64,000 bases of DNA from Phaeophleospora eucalypticola (taxonomy: Eukaryota > Ascomycota > Dothideomycetes > Mycosphaerellales > Mycosphaerellaceae): positions 1,240,001 through 1,304,000 of the forward strand of contig JAKLNG010000010.1 of NCBI GenBank assembly GCA_022814565.1, given 5' to 3'. Shown piece after piece: positions 1-10,929 of the stretch. The position numbers were made by a program, and so were the translations under genes. Numbering within the stretch: position 1 is the stretch's first letter; each line of letters begins with the position of its first letter. Below the pieces are notes generated by a model that was not told the DNA's origin, searched no databases, and saw only the letters and a program-made list of their open reading frames with translations.

Positions 1-903
1 CGCGGCCCCTGTTCGACGTTTCAACGCCTCCCGCGCCGGGACGGACAACCACAAAAAAGTTCGAAACCGACGGAAGGCGACCCTCCTGTTTCAGACGCGC
101 GATCTGATTGCTGAAAATACCTCCCGCAACTCCTACTGAGCTATTCATAAAGAGCATCTGAATCTCTACATCTCCACTTGAACGAAGCACGGATGCGTTC
201 CTCGTATCTTCGTCCGTGCACTCTGCATCCATGCTCACGAGATAAGACAGCCTCGACTGCCAGATTCGCTTCGACAGCGAACATGGCTTCGCTCTCGTCA
301 GCTTCCTCGACCTGGTCGAACTCTGAACCGCATCAGATCACGTCTCATCGAGATTGAGAGGGATGCGAGGTCGGTTCCTACCGAAAACTTCTTTGCAATT
401 CAGTAACGAGACCGACTTGCGAAACCTGTCTCCCCTTTCAGGAGCAACAGCAGCACTGCTTATCAAACGTTTGTCACTTGCAGCCAGGTGAGATGCCGTG
501 CGCAGGCAAATCCCAATCCCTCCAAATCGGCATTCGGCGCCCCAGATCTAACGTACCGAGATTCTTCATTGTCGAAATTCGGCAGTTCAATTAGCCACGC
601 TGTTCGGTCGTCAACGGTCATACCAAAAAGCTCGAAAGCTGTCCAATCAGATTCCTGAGATTTCTAGAAAGGGATTCCGACTTTCATGGGAATGACCGTT
701 GGCGGCTGGTAGGGAACCTCATGGGGATCCTGACCCAAATGTCACGTTCGTCACGGCTGCATCTTTTGGTGATTCGGAGCAGCCGTTGCTGGGCGTCATG
801 GTTGCCGTGTGCCTCGTAGCTTCTACCACTGGAAGATGTACGCCATCGGGTCCATTTCGAGAGGATGCTGATAAGATTCTCGTGTCGAGACGAGCCATCT
901 CTC
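1..903. other. intergenic, no supported gene
   Basis: No convincing coding region. The first 110 bases are open in two plus frames and could be the last codons of a gene outside the window, but I recognise nothing in them. The rest, including short ORFs on both strands at 684-974, shows no family motif and probably contains the 3' UTR of the TRAPPC13 homologue. Confidence 0.5.
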
Positions 904-1887
904 TCATCGCCCGCGACTCGAAAGCCACCCCGTTGTGAGACTTCCTTTTTCGCCCATCGCACTTCGCCAATCAATACTCAATTGTCCCAATGGCACTCTG
1001 CCTGTCTTCTCCTCTGCCGCAGTCTCTTCTTCCCAAACAAACATCACTTGCTCGACGTCTTGCGGCTTCAGAACGGTAGCCTCACCTCCCTCAGCACCTC
1101 CAGTATTAGGACTATTCATCTCCTGACTCTTAATTCCCTCCTTTTCCTTCAACCGCACCCTCTCCAACACCACCGCCGCATCCCCCACATTTTCCAACTG
1201 CGCCTCCAAAATCCACTGTCGCGGCACCTCCTCCCCAGCCTGTCGTCTCCTCGTCCTCTCCGTCACTTTACTCCGCACCGCCAGCAGCGCCTGCGCATTG
1301 AACTGATACAGCTTCCTGAACGTCCTCGCCCTCCCCGCCGTCGCCGCCTCTCCAGAACTCGTCCTTAACGTCTCCGTATACGTGACCGTCACAGCCAGAA
1401 CATGCGGTCCTTCGTCTTTCAGCTCATGTCTCAACGTCCGCTGCAGCGTGCTTCCTGCCGGCAAATCACTGCCATCCTCCAAGTCCCCTTCCGAGCTCTT
1501 CTCCAGCTGTAGCGGAATCCCTTCTCCTTTGCTAGGAGGCGTCTGCAGCTCGACTGTAAACTGCACTCCACTGACGGTCTTGCGCTCTTCGGTGCTAGCC
1601 GCCAGCTCATTGTTCGCGCAAAGCGTGCACGTGAACGTCTCGCCTACGTACGCGGCGCCGAAAGCAGCCGGAAGGGTCAAGATCGGTGTGAGCGGGAAAC
1701 TGGATTTCTCGTCGCCATTGGGGTGGGCGAGCGCTGCGCTGGGAGGGATATCGATGCCATTGCCGAAGGAGGTTGTCGGGAGCGGTGTCTGCGAGGCGAG
1801 GGAGGGACGCGAGAGGCGGAGGACTTTGAGGGAGACGCTGTGAGGGCCGCTTAGGGTGCCGCTGCGAGTGCGATTGTGAGACGCCAT
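904..1887 (-). CDS. TRAPP complex subunit 13 homologue (DUF974)
   Basis: A single-exon gene of 327 codons for the TRAPPC13 (DUF974) family, an accessory subunit of TRAPP tethering complexes that act on Rab GTPases at the Golgi. The N-terminus (MASHNRTR..., then SPHSVSLKVLRLSRPSL-like residues at about 11-26) and the C-terminus (SIDWRSAMGEKGSLTTGW) are the ends typical of fungal members. The middle is beta-rich, with the FAAYVGETFTC-like strand expected of the Ig-like fold. I chose the ATG at 1887 rather than the one 15 bases upstream because it gives the family N-terminus. No intron is needed. The nearest neighbour lies more than 800 bp upstream and faces away. Family assignment is firm; the role in this species is inferred from the family. 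Confidence 0.85.
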   Translation of the reverse strand: MASHNRTRSGTLSGPHSVSLKVLRLSRPSLASQTPLPTTSFGNGIDIPPSAALAHPNGDEKSSFPLTPILTLPAAFGAAYVGETFTCTLCANNELAASTEERKTVSGVQFTVELQTPPSKGEGIPLQLEKSSEGDLEDGSDLPAGSTLQRTLRHELKDEGPHVLAVTVTYTETLRTSSGEAATAGRARTFRKLYQFNAQALLAVRSKVTERTRRRQAGEEVPRQWILEAQLENVGDAAVVLERVRLKEKEGIKSQEMNSPNTGGAEGGEATVLKPQDVEQVMFVWEEETAAEEKTGRVPLGQLSIDWRSAMGEKGSLTTGWLSSRGR

Positions 1888-2710
1888 GCTGAGGAGCTGC
1901 AATGGAGGTTGGAGAGCATGGTTCGAAGTGAGATCTGTGGAGGAGCGGTGATCTGGACTTCTTCGGTGTCCCTGCAGACGGAGTTGAGGTCCGTGAGATG
2001 AAGTGGTCGTTGCTTGTGTGGGGCTAGCGTGGGGATGGCTCTTGCTTCACATGCCATTTTCTGCTTTCCTTCTTCTCGACATCAACATTACACAGATCAA
2101 CACTCACTGCTTCAAGATGTTGGCTGCAACAACGGACGAAGCTATTCTGCATTGGTGATGGTGCCGTGAATACTACCTTCTCCAAGCTCTACGCCTGGCT
2201 ATGGCTTGGACACCTCAAGGATCTTCGACAAGGCCTTGAAGATGAAGATGGAAAGGTCCCAGAATTCATTGCATCGTTTCAAGCCACTACAGCGCGTTTG
2301 CACGTCGGAATGCCATTCCGTTCTCGAGTATCCTGACAAGAACAGCGGCTCTGGCCAGTCAAACATCATGACGAGAGCAGCTTGCTTCGCCGAGATCACA
2401 TTCCGATTGGTTAAGACGCTGTAGTCGACTACTCGCCGCATTCATTAGGCGCCAGTTGATGTAGTGAGGAAGTACTTCAGCTGTCTCACCACCTCAAATT
2501 AATGTCTAGTCAAAGAGCTTCATCAGACACGTCTAACATGGCGATGACTCTGGAAGCCTTTGTTGTGATGGGAGGCCTATGAATATGGCTGAGACTTCTA
2601 GCCTGATCTTGCTGCTGACAAGAGACATTGACGCGCCATAGCAGAGTTACAAAGAATTCAGAGAATCCAGTACTTTTGGATGCTCATCAACAACATCTAC
2701 ATTTGCCGCA
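1888..2710. other. intergenic, divergent promoters
   Basis: Upstream region shared by the TRAPPC13 homologue (minus) and the exonuclease-like gene (plus). ORFs of 70-80 codons at 2199-2441 overlap on opposite strands and carry no recognisable motif. I see no repeat or RNA gene. Confidence 0.4.
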
Positions 2711-3524
2711 ATGAATACTCAGAAGACAGGTGAGCAATTTCATGACAGCGGGGATGCTAGTACAACCCAGCTAATGCCTACTAGAGGTGACCTCCAGTGT
2801 CATAGACACGCCAGCTAAACTGGTCTCCGCCTTGGACAAACTCGCCACGCTCCAAGGACGCATCCCATCGCTGTTTGTTGAGCTCGAAGGCCAGAACCTC
2901 TCCCGCCCAGGGACCCTCACTATCATCACGATCTTCGTCAAGTTACAAAACCACGTCTCCATCTTCGACATTCACGTTCTACAGAATGCTGCCTTCTCGA
3001 CTGCTGGGGCAACAGGAAACACTTTGAAGCACAGTTTAGAGTCTCCCTCCATCCCCAAGATCTTCTTCGACGTTCGCAACGACTCAGATGCACTGTTTCA
3101 CCACCACATGATCGCTCTGCAGGGCGTCCAAGACGTCCAGTTGATGGAGTTGGCATCTCGACCTGGCACTCTTTGGCAGAAGAAGTGCCTCAACGGGCTA
3201 GCCCTTTGCATAGGCAGGGACAGTGGGCTCAACGCCATCGAGAAGGCTGCTTGGAAGACTACGAAAGCGAAGATGACCACCCTCATGAATACCAAAGGAG
3301 AGAACGAGACGCACGTATTTGCCCAACGCCCTTTGTCGCCGGATGCTATCGAGTACTGCATTGGGGATGTCTGCATCTTGCCACGCCTCCGGACGACCTA
3401 TCAAGCCCGATTGGCAGAGAGTTGGAAGGCAAAGGTGAAGCGAGAAGTTCTCGCGAGAGTCGAAGAGTCACAACGCCCAGAGTATGTGCCGCATGGGAAT
3501 CACAAGAGGTTTGGTCCTTGGTGA
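2711..3524 (+). CDS. DEDDy-type 3'-5' exonuclease domain protein (EXD1-like)
   Basis: Two exons, 2711-2729 and 2785-3524, give 252 aa. The 55-nt intron (gtgagc...ctag) was placed because the open frame before 2787 lacks an ATG and splicing adds MNTQKTEVTSS in frame. The protein has the RNase H-like 3'-5' exonuclease fold. Motif I is VELEGQNLSR (about residue 38), motif II is FFDVRNDSDALFHH, and motif III is YCIGDVCILPRL with the Tyr-x3-Asp of the DEDDy class. It ends in GPW, as fungal members often do. The first catalytic aspartate of motif I, usually DLEG, is glutamate here, so activity is uncertain. RNA is the likely substrate class by family. The reading frame stays open for 56 codons after the TGA (separate entry). 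Confidence 0.8.
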
Positions 3525-3852
3525 GCCTTTCAGCCAAAGACCGACGTCCATTCAGCCATTTCAGAGGAGATGAACGATTACATCGTGGAGAACTATATGG
3601 TTTACAAAGAGCGGTTCTGTTGTGTCCAAGAGAATAGGCATATTCGACCTGAGGACAACCCTGTTCCCAAAACAGTAATCAAGTGGGGCATGTGAAAGCC
3701 TACTCTCAAATCTTGCAGGTGCAGTCCTCCACCACCTGCATCAACATAAATACCATTCATTGCCTTTTCTCATCTTCTCCTTTGTCTCTTGAGCAACTTC
3801 CTCCATACTTTGCCCGAAGCATATTTATCTATTATTGGAAATAAAGAGAATC
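3525..3852 (+). other. in-frame open extension after the exonuclease stop, then short spacer
   Basis: Directly after the TGA at 3522-3524 the same frame is open for 56 codons, to the TGA at 3693-3695. It encodes a plausible-looking peptide (for example EEMNDYIVENYMVYKERF). I tested the obvious GT donors (3482, 3509, 3521) against every AG up to 3569 and none removes the stop while keeping frame; only a weak GTCCTT donor would. The rest is the promoter of the SET gene. Confidence 0.35.
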
Positions 3853-4484
3853 ATGGCAGCATCATTAACGCAAGAAGAGCAAGACCAACCTGCAATCCCG
3901 CTCCAACGCTTCCAACCCCTGCACCTAATCCAAAATACCCCAAAAGGTATATCTTTCGTATATACATCTCTCAAAGATGCTAGCTAAATTACTTTCTCCC
4001 AGGCCGCGGCGTCTTCGCAGCCCAACCCATCCCCTCCGGAACAGTCCTCGACACCTCACCCGTCCTGCTCCTCTCACCCCAAGAAACCACCTCCCACATC
4101 CGCCACACAGTCCTAAACCACTACACCTACAACTGGCCCTGCCCTTCACAATCCCAATCCACCGAACCGCAAACGACACAAGCCGTCGTCTTCGGCCTCG
4201 GCAGCATGTTCAACCACTCCACCCTCCACCAAAACGTCGGCTGGAAACGCGACCTGGACGCCAAAGTCATCGTGTATCGCGCTTTGAGGGACATTCGACA
4301 GGGAGAGGAGTTGTGTATCTCGTATGGTGAGCAGGAGCATTTGACGTTTCGGGATGTGGAGGCTGAGGAGGAGAGGGAAAGGAGGAAGTTGGAGGAGGAA
4401 AGCGAAGATCCGGGGGCGGTGTTGGCGAGGATTGGGTTGGGTGATGATGAGGATGGTGATGAGGAGAACGGGAAGAGACGATGA
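3853..4484 (+). CDS. small SET-domain protein
   Basis: Exons 3853-3946 and 4003-4484 encode 191 aa. The 56-nt intron (gtatat...cccag) falls just before the SET core. SET signatures are visible in order: KGRGVFAAQPIPSGTV (about 31-46), GLGSMFNHSTLHQNVGW (the NHS motif, about 98-114) and RQGEELCISYG (catalytic Tyr, about 135-145). There is no Cys-rich pre- or post-SET, and the tail is strongly acidic and charged (EAEEERERRKLEEESED...). This is the compact fungal SET type whose substrate (histone or other) is not known from sequence. A second SET gene in this window (46663-48076) has the same QPIPSGTV string at the start of its domain. It is convergent with the UPF0662 gene. Confidence 0.85.
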
Positions 4485-5136
4485 GGTTCGTTGTCGGTGT
4501 TGATCTATTGGCAGGTGTTCCGGGGTTTTGTTGGAGGATTTTGTTTTCTTGTTAATACCCACTGTCAATCTTCTTCGAATGTCGGATAGAAAATGTTCGC
4601 CGGACCAAAAAGGAGAATGCGGAATGAAAAATTTGAATATGAAGAAGATATCGTCAATTCATAAGAAAAGTCAACCGATCTATCGCTACCGCCAATCGCC
4701 CATATTTCTCTCCCGATGCCGCAAGCAAAAGCAAAGACTATCAACTACACATCCACGCAGCTTCCACTGAATGAATCTGTGCACACAGTAATACAGCTCG
4801 ATGCGCTCAACCAAAAAAGAAAAAAAAAAGAATCAGAAGAGTCAAAGAAAGAAACACGCCATCATAGCCTCATCATTCATGTCTGCTCTTCACCATGTCA
4901 ACCCGATGCTGATCATCGCCCGTACTGTCGCTGTCGCCCAAACGCTTCCTCTCGGGAACGTCATGAACCACACAAAGCCCTCCCAATTTTTGTGAACATA
5001 ACGCTACTCCGATCTCATCACCTGCTTGACTAGCTGTCTCTGCATCTTCATCGACTCCTCTCGCCGTGTCCTCGGCATCCATCGGGGGAAGAGATCCGCT
5101 AGGCTCTGGCCTGGGTGGCAAAGGGGTGCGAGGCTC
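4485..5136. other. convergent 3' region with A-rich tract
   Basis: Lies between two convergent stop codons and holds their 3' UTRs. A purine-rich tract at about 4809-4855 is almost all A and G on the plus strand. No gene is supported; the ORFs here have no motif. Confidence 0.5.
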
Positions 5137-6613
5137 CTAGTCCTTGTTCCCAACACCGTTGACCTCATCCGCTGCAACGTCTTCACCCTTCTCCTGGGCC
5201 TCGTTGCGGAGGTCGTAGGCGAGATCAAAGCATTCTGCAAGCAAAGCGGAGACCGATGACTGGCCTTCCGGGATGTCGTTGCCAACCATGAACTTCCCAT
5301 CCTTCTTCATGTTGTCGATCGAATTGAGCTTCATGCTATAAGGATATAGTTCTCTCGGGCTGTCGACACCTCCAGACTTCTTCACTTCGATCAAGCAGCG
5401 CTTCAAGGTAAGGAGTTGGTTGTAGATCGGCATGAGCGCTTCCGATACTGGTTCCGAGGAGATGATGTACTGATAGATGAAGGCATAGCTCTTGCGTAGG
5501 AGGTAGAGCAGTGTTCGTTGCGAATGAAGATCCGCGGGCTTGCCGTCCGCGTCCACGAAGTTCCCGTCCACGCGAGCTTCGTCAGCTCGGTCAAGCTGCC
5601 GTTGATAGTCGTACAGATCCGTCTCTCGTAGCGACCAGGCTTGTGTCAGATTCATTTGATCCAGGACGTCTCGTGTTTTCTTGAGCTTGTCGAAGGTCTC
5701 TTGGAAACGCGGATCGATCTTGCCTTGCTTCTCCTGGATGATTTCCACCCAGAGGAGACATCTCGCAAGCAACGACTTCACCACAGTCTCAGGGGGCTGC
5801 ACGCAAGTCTCGCAGATGTTGATCATTCGTAGTCGCTCAGCATATTTCTCTTCCGCGCTCTGCCCCTCATGCGGATCGCGGTTCTCATGCAGCTCACTTT
5901 GGATCTGGAGAAGTTGGTTTTCGAAGTCTTTCACCTCCTTGACCGGGAACTGCGGAATGTCAGCCAACGCACTTACCACCACAGCGCATGGTGTAACATA
6001 CCTTGCTCCGGCAATTGCAAGCCGAAAGCGACCGCAATATCGAAACCAGCTTCTCGTACATCCGCATGTAATCACCATCTAATCTTGAAATCTGCGCCTG
6101 CAGTTCGCGCAGCGTGTGTTTGCACACCTCGATCCTGGCTTTCAGCAACGTAATTAGATGCTCTGAATGGTCCTCCTTCTGCCTCTCGATCGTTTGTTCC
6201 CACTTCTGCACATTCTCGCTGATGCTCTTCAAATCCGCCGGAAGATAGAACGCCGCCTCCTTCAGATGATCTAATAACCGCTTGACTGTTGAGACAGCAG
6301 AGTAAATTGCGGGTGCCTCGCGATTACGGCCGATAGTGAGGAAGAAGAGCGATATCAGGCGGAAGCAGTCGTCGAGCACCGTATCCACGCGGTTCTGCTC
6401 GGTGCGTTTTTGTTCGCGGACCTTGTTGAGAAGTTCGACTTGTTCGATGAGCTGGTTGTAGTAGTTGAGCACGTCTTGCGACTTGACGTAGGTGCTGCGG
6501 TCCTGCTTCAGGAGCGAGAGGTGGTCGCGAATGATCAGGATGCGATCAAGGATGGGCTGCTCTTCCTTGGGCAGAGGCGAGCGCTGCCAGGGCGAGTCCA
6601 AGCCAGAGGCCAT
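5137..6613 (-). CDS. UPF0662 family protein (yeast YPL260W/Cub1 homologue)
   Basis: Exons 6002-6613 and 5137-5949 (52-nt intron, gtatgt...cgcag, phase 0) give 474 aa. The protein is all-helical, with the conserved strings LPKEEQPILDRILIIRDHL, QDRSTYVKSQDVLNYYNQL and LYPYSMKLNSIDNMKKDGKF, the hallmarks of the UPF0662/DUF2408 family conserved through fungi. The budding yeast member is YPL260W (Cub1), linked in the literature to stress and DNA-damage phenotypes; its biochemical function is not established. The ATG at 6613 is the first in frame giving the family N-terminus (MASGLDSPWQRSPLPKEEQP); the frame stays open further upstream but the extra residues look random. It shares a 435-bp divergent promoter with the P1 gene. 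Confidence 0.88.
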
Positions 6614-7048
6614 GGTGGGATCAGTGGAGAAGGTGTCAGGATGGACGTTCTGCTCGCGTCCGAAGTGAAGGTGTGTGTCGAGTGTCGCATGGACGGTGGC
6701 ACAGAGCGGAGGTGGTTGCAATATCTCACGCACCCACTCGGTTATGCAATGCGCAAGCAGCGGCTCCCATGTCATTGCCCTACCCGCCATCACGTGCTTC
6801 AAGCGGGGTCGCCAGCACTTTCCGTGTGGCCTGAGGCTCAACTTTGTGAATGGACAGGGCGAGTGCGGCCACACCCGCGCTCAAAGTCTTGGCAGAGAAA
6901 TTGTCGGTGGGCTTGACCCGGCGACCGCACCTCATCCGCTTCCATCCACCGCCAACAACCATCAAAAGACGAGAAGAAGTCTTTCACGGCAGCAGAACGT
7001 GTTAGCATCTCATCACTCGCCAACTCCCACTCTATCCAACAACACAAA
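6614..7048. promoter_or_regulatory. divergent promoter between UPF0662 gene and ribosomal P1 gene
   Basis: A 435-bp region separates two outward-facing start codons. The P1-proximal part is pyrimidine-rich (about 7011-7040), as is common in fungal ribosomal-protein leaders. Long open frames run through it on both strands but show no motif. Confidence 0.5.
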
Positions 7049-7511
7049 ATGTCGACCGCCGAGCTCGCCTCCGCCTACTCGGCGCTCATCCTCGCCGACG
7101 AGGGTATTGAGATCACCGTACGAAGCACCAACATGGCTCTGCCATAATCTCAAAATTCTGACATTTCGTGCTTGCAGGCCGACAAGCTCCAGTCCCTCAT
7201 CACCGCCGCCAAGGTCCCCGAAATCGAGCCCATCTGGACCCAGCTCTTCGCCAAGGCCCTTGAGGGCAAGGACGTCAAGGAGATCTTGACCAACGTCGGC
7301 TCCGGAGGTGGTGCTGCCGCCGCTCCAGCTGCTGGTGGCGCTGCTGCCGCTGCTGGCGGTGACGCCGCTGCCCCAGCTGCCGAGGAGAAGAAGGAGGAGG
7401 GTAAGTCGAACACAATCCAATCTGCGAAGATCTCGAGAAACGAAGCTGACATTCTCACCTATAGAGAAAGAGGAGTCCGACGAGGACATGGGCTTCGGTC
7501 TCTTCGACTAA
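7049..7511 (+). CDS. RPP1: 60S acidic ribosomal protein P1
   Basis: Three exons (7049-7117, 7178-7400, 7465-7511) encode 112 aa. The N-terminal helical dimerisation domain (MSTAELASAYSALILADEGI) is followed by an Ala/Gly-rich hinge (about 70-95). The acidic tail ends in ESDEDMGFGLFD, the universal C-terminus that recruits elongation factors and GTPases to the ribosomal stalk. P1 pairs with P2 on uL10. Splicing was fixed by frame: intron 1 (60 nt, phase 0) follows the GIEIT codons, and intron 2 (64 nt, gtaagt...atag) splits a Glu codon in the charged linker. Length matches the family. Identification is unambiguous. Confidence 0.97.
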
Positions 7512-8082
7512 GCGCCTTCCAATCCGCAAACTCGTCAAGTTGGTTGAGAAAATGGCTACGCTGCGACAGCCACTCTGCATCACATGGTGGATGTAGGAAG
7601 ACAGTGGACGGAAAGACGGACTCAGTGGGCAAGTGGTGCATATCAGTTGCACTATTCGAGCTGCTAGAAGTACAATTGCCTGTCGCAATCTCGAGCGCAA
7701 GCCCAATTCGCTCGCCGCATATCCTTCATTCGTCTGCACCTGAATGCGCTCAAGTCTCAAGCTCGCTATGTCTGTTGCCTCGTTCTGTCGTTACGTCGTG
7801 ATGCGCCTCCAAGAGCGCTATCGGTACACAATGCAATGCGCGAGCGGGTATCTTCCTCCTGCTCCCTCGCCATGAATGCCCATTGCGCCAGGTTCCTCAA
7901 TGGTAAAATCACAAAATCGAGAATGCGCACCATGCAGTCCTCCTTTTCGCCCGATGACTCCTTCGCTCGATCCTTTCTCCGCTGCCGCTGCTGTTGCTGC
8001 TGCACTGCTGCTGCAATACTGCACCATCGTGCTGCTGCGCAGGGGAAGAAGTGTCACGTAATGTACATACCTTGGAATGAAA
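7512..8082. other. convergent 3' region with CTG/GCTG-rich tract
   Basis: 3' UTR region between P1 and SOG2. At about 7977-8042 the plus strand is rich in imperfect CTG/GCTG units (CAG on the SOG2 sense strand), beyond the SOG2 stop codon. No gene is supported. Confidence 0.5.
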
Positions 8083-10929
8083 TCACTGCCTCCGCGGGTA
8101 GCTGGGCAGCGGAAGCATGTTGTCGGTCCGCTCTGCTGGCAGACGAGACCGCGGCTGTGGTGGCGGCAAGTACTCTGGAGAGTTATATGCCGTCGTCGGT
8201 GTTGGTGGAACCGTTGCTTGCACGGCCGGGCCAAGCGCAGCACCAAGAGGTGTTGCAGGCACCGGGGTCACTGGGCCAGAAACTTGCGCCACAGCGGTGT
8301 TGAGCGTGGGCGGGAACCCGGCGTGATGTGCTCTCGATGGCTGAGGCGCTGGCTGCGAGACGGTTCGATTCGCTTCTTTCACAGCGTGTTGAAGAGGCTT
8401 CAAGGTTCGACGGATGTTACCAATATCGATGCGCTGGTTCGCTGCCTCAACGATTGCGGTAACGAAGTTCGTCCAATCCTGCGCAAAGAGATTAAAATAG
8501 TATCGCAGCGTTTGGGCTGCTCGACTTACCCTGCCAAAGCTCTCCGTCATCTGCGAGAATTCTCTCTGGTAGCGAGATGCATCACCGACTCTCATATTTC
8601 TCAGCCTCGATTGGAGCTTATTGTTAGTAGCGATCAAAAAGTCGCATTTGTGAACAGCCTCAGCATAGTATCGAGAGGCGTGTGATTGCCCACTGGCATC
8701 TGCGTGGCCCTTTCTTGCGGCAAGGTCTCCACGGACGGGCGGGAGACTCTGCGAAGCCAAATCGCAGCAACTCTTCAACTTGAAGTACACGCGATCCGAT
8801 CCGTCGTCGTGATCGTCAGTGGTAACGCTGCGCATCGTGTTGCTCCTGGACGGGAAATTGCTTTGCGAAGGCAAATGCGTGAACGAGTCGTTGAATCGTG
8901 GGGTTGCCGCTGAGCTCACCGAGGTCATGGTATTTGTCCGACTGCTGGTATGCAACGGCACAGGAGGTGGCATGCCGCGGAAGTTTGCAGCGCTGCCAGC
9001 ACTTGGTATAATTGTTGGGCCTCTGCGACGAACACTGTTGCTCGGCTTGGGCTGCGTGGGTGTGACGGTGCGACTACTCCAAGCATGCGAGGCAGCACGC
9101 AGAGTATCCCGCGTCGATTTCGTGTTGACCGTGAAGCCAAGCATCACGCAAATGTTGCGTGCTTCCAGAATAGTACTATAGGCGACATTCATGATCGAGC
9201 GGGCGTGAAAAGCGTCGACCTCCTTGACAATCCGCTGGCTGCTTCTCGAGACCGCCTTGATGGCGATTACGTACGACTTGAGAGAAGTCGTCGCGGTGCG
9301 AATGATTGATGCCAGAAGCGCGGGATCAAGCTCGACGTTATCCTCAATGACGCTGTTAGCACCAGTGATCAGTCTGTCCAGCTCATCGACTTGCGCCTGA
9401 GCAGTGTAGAGTTGTCTCTCAAGGAGTGATTTCTTGGGCGTTCCAAGTCTCAACTTCTGCACGACGTCCGATAATGGCTTGTACAGGTAGAAGAGCATGA
9501 ACAACACACGCTTCACCGCCCTGGTCGAGTTGATAGTCGGTAACGTCGAGTTACGGCTCTCCGGTAGGCTCGCCAATTGACGCGAGAGCCCTGCACGGCT
9601 GATCGGTCCTTCAACAGGACTAACAGCACCCGAACTCTCTCCGCCGCTCGCCAAGTAGTTGCCGTAGCTGGATGTTACGCTCGGAGCCCGGGAATGAGGA
9701 GGGGTTAGGGCTGGAGTCTGTCCGGTTCGCGTTGCATATTTGGAGGACATCTCGTTCAGTGAAGTCATTCCAGTGTTCTTGCGAGGGACGTAGCCCTGAC
9801 GCCTGTTCCTGATGTTCGCGGAGGTAGCGACCGTCTCGCTTCTGCTTCTGCTCGGGTCGTTGCCGCTCGGCATGGGTGCAATGCCGGGGCGCCTAATGGG
9901 TGGTGCCATATTCGTCGAAATTCCGCGAGCGTGAGATCTCTGCGGGATGGGTGGTGGATGATCAGGTGGGGAGTCCGTGTTGACCCCAGTGATGCTCTCC
10001 ATACCACTGATGCTGGGCCGTACTGGAAAGCGACCACCAGTGACACCGCGCTTTGGGGGTTTGGGAGTCTCAACACTGCTCTCACTGCGCTGGACGTCAG
10101 CTGATGCCAAGCCGTCGTGGGAGCGTGAACACATTACCTCAAATCTTCCTCAGATGACGACTTCAGGCGCTCTCTGAGCGCCGCGTTCTTCATGAAACGC
10201 TTCACCTGCTGGCACATGTCCTTGTCCTTCTCCGAGTCGATCATGGCGGCGTTTCGGTCGCTCTGCTTGAGCAGGTCCATCGGAGGGAACTCGATCGGGT
10301 TCTCGTCGAACTTCAGCTTGACCAGGTTCATTTCGCCCAGCGCGAGGGGCAGGCGCTTGATCTGGTTGCGAGCCACGGCCAGGAATTTGAGATTTGACAT
10401 GTTCTTGATCTCCTCGGGAATGCCGTCGATGAAGTTCTTGCTGATATCGAGGATCTCCAGCTTCGACAGCGAGAGCACCTACACGTGGTCAGTCTCCATG
10501 GCTGCCCACTAACATCAGATGTACTGTACCGCATCCGGGAAGTGTTTCAACTTGTTCCATCTTAGATTGAGATACCGCAGGCGGTCGCATTGGCCAATCT
10601 CCAGCGGCAGAGTAATGTGCGGATTGTGCGAGAGCGCAAGCCTGTCCACCGTCAGCCGTTTATTCCAGCCTTACTCTTTCACATCCCCTCGTTGCGCATT
10701 ACCTCTCCACCTTGTCTTTTATCAATAGGATCACATCCACCGGCAGCGCGCTGATTCCTTTGTGGCTCAGGTCGAGCGTCGAGCCGGTCGGGAGCTGCTC
10801 GCCGGGAGCAGTCGCAGAAATGGGCGCCTGGCGCTCCTCGTCGGCGTCCAGCTCATTCTTCACGTAGGTGATCAACTCGTTCGGGGTCATTGGGGTCTTG
10901 GAGACGGCGGGGTTGGACTCGGACGCCAT
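8083..10929 (-). CDS. SOG2: SOG2-like leucine-rich-repeat protein of the RAM/MOR network
   Basis: Five exons: 10703-10929, 10530-10641, 10138-10478, 8530-10084 and 8083-8478, giving 876 aa. Leucine-rich repeats occupy about residues 55-175 (LDLSHKGISALP, LRYLNLRWNKLKHFP, LEILDISKNFIDGIPEEI, LKFLAVARNQIKRLP). A long Ser/Pro-rich low-complexity stretch and the helical SOG2 C-terminal region (VKRVLFMLFYLYKPLSDVVQ and following) come next. In yeast, Sog2 works with the kinase Kic1 in the RAM pathway that controls polarity and septation. The last intron (8479-8529, gtaagt...gcgcag) is 51 nt, in frame and stop-free, so naive ORF calling would keep 17 spurious residues (VSRAAQTLRYYFNLFAQ). The start at 10929 has a good Kozak context; an in-frame ATG at 11109 is the alternative. 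Confidence 0.88.
8479..8529 (-). other. stop-free in-frame intron of SOG2
   Basis: 51 nt from a GTAAGT donor to a GCGCAG acceptor with a TTTTAATC-like branch region and T-rich 3' end. It is exactly 17 codons without a stop. Its retained translation would insert between ESFGR and DWTNF of the helical domain. Splicing is inferred from signals only. Confidence 0.75.

Noticed and set aside
7977..8042. CTG/CAG-rich tract as a possible polyglutamine or polyalanine coding repeat
   Set aside because: It lies in the spacer between the convergent P1 and SOG2 stop codons, so it is non-coding in the best gene models.
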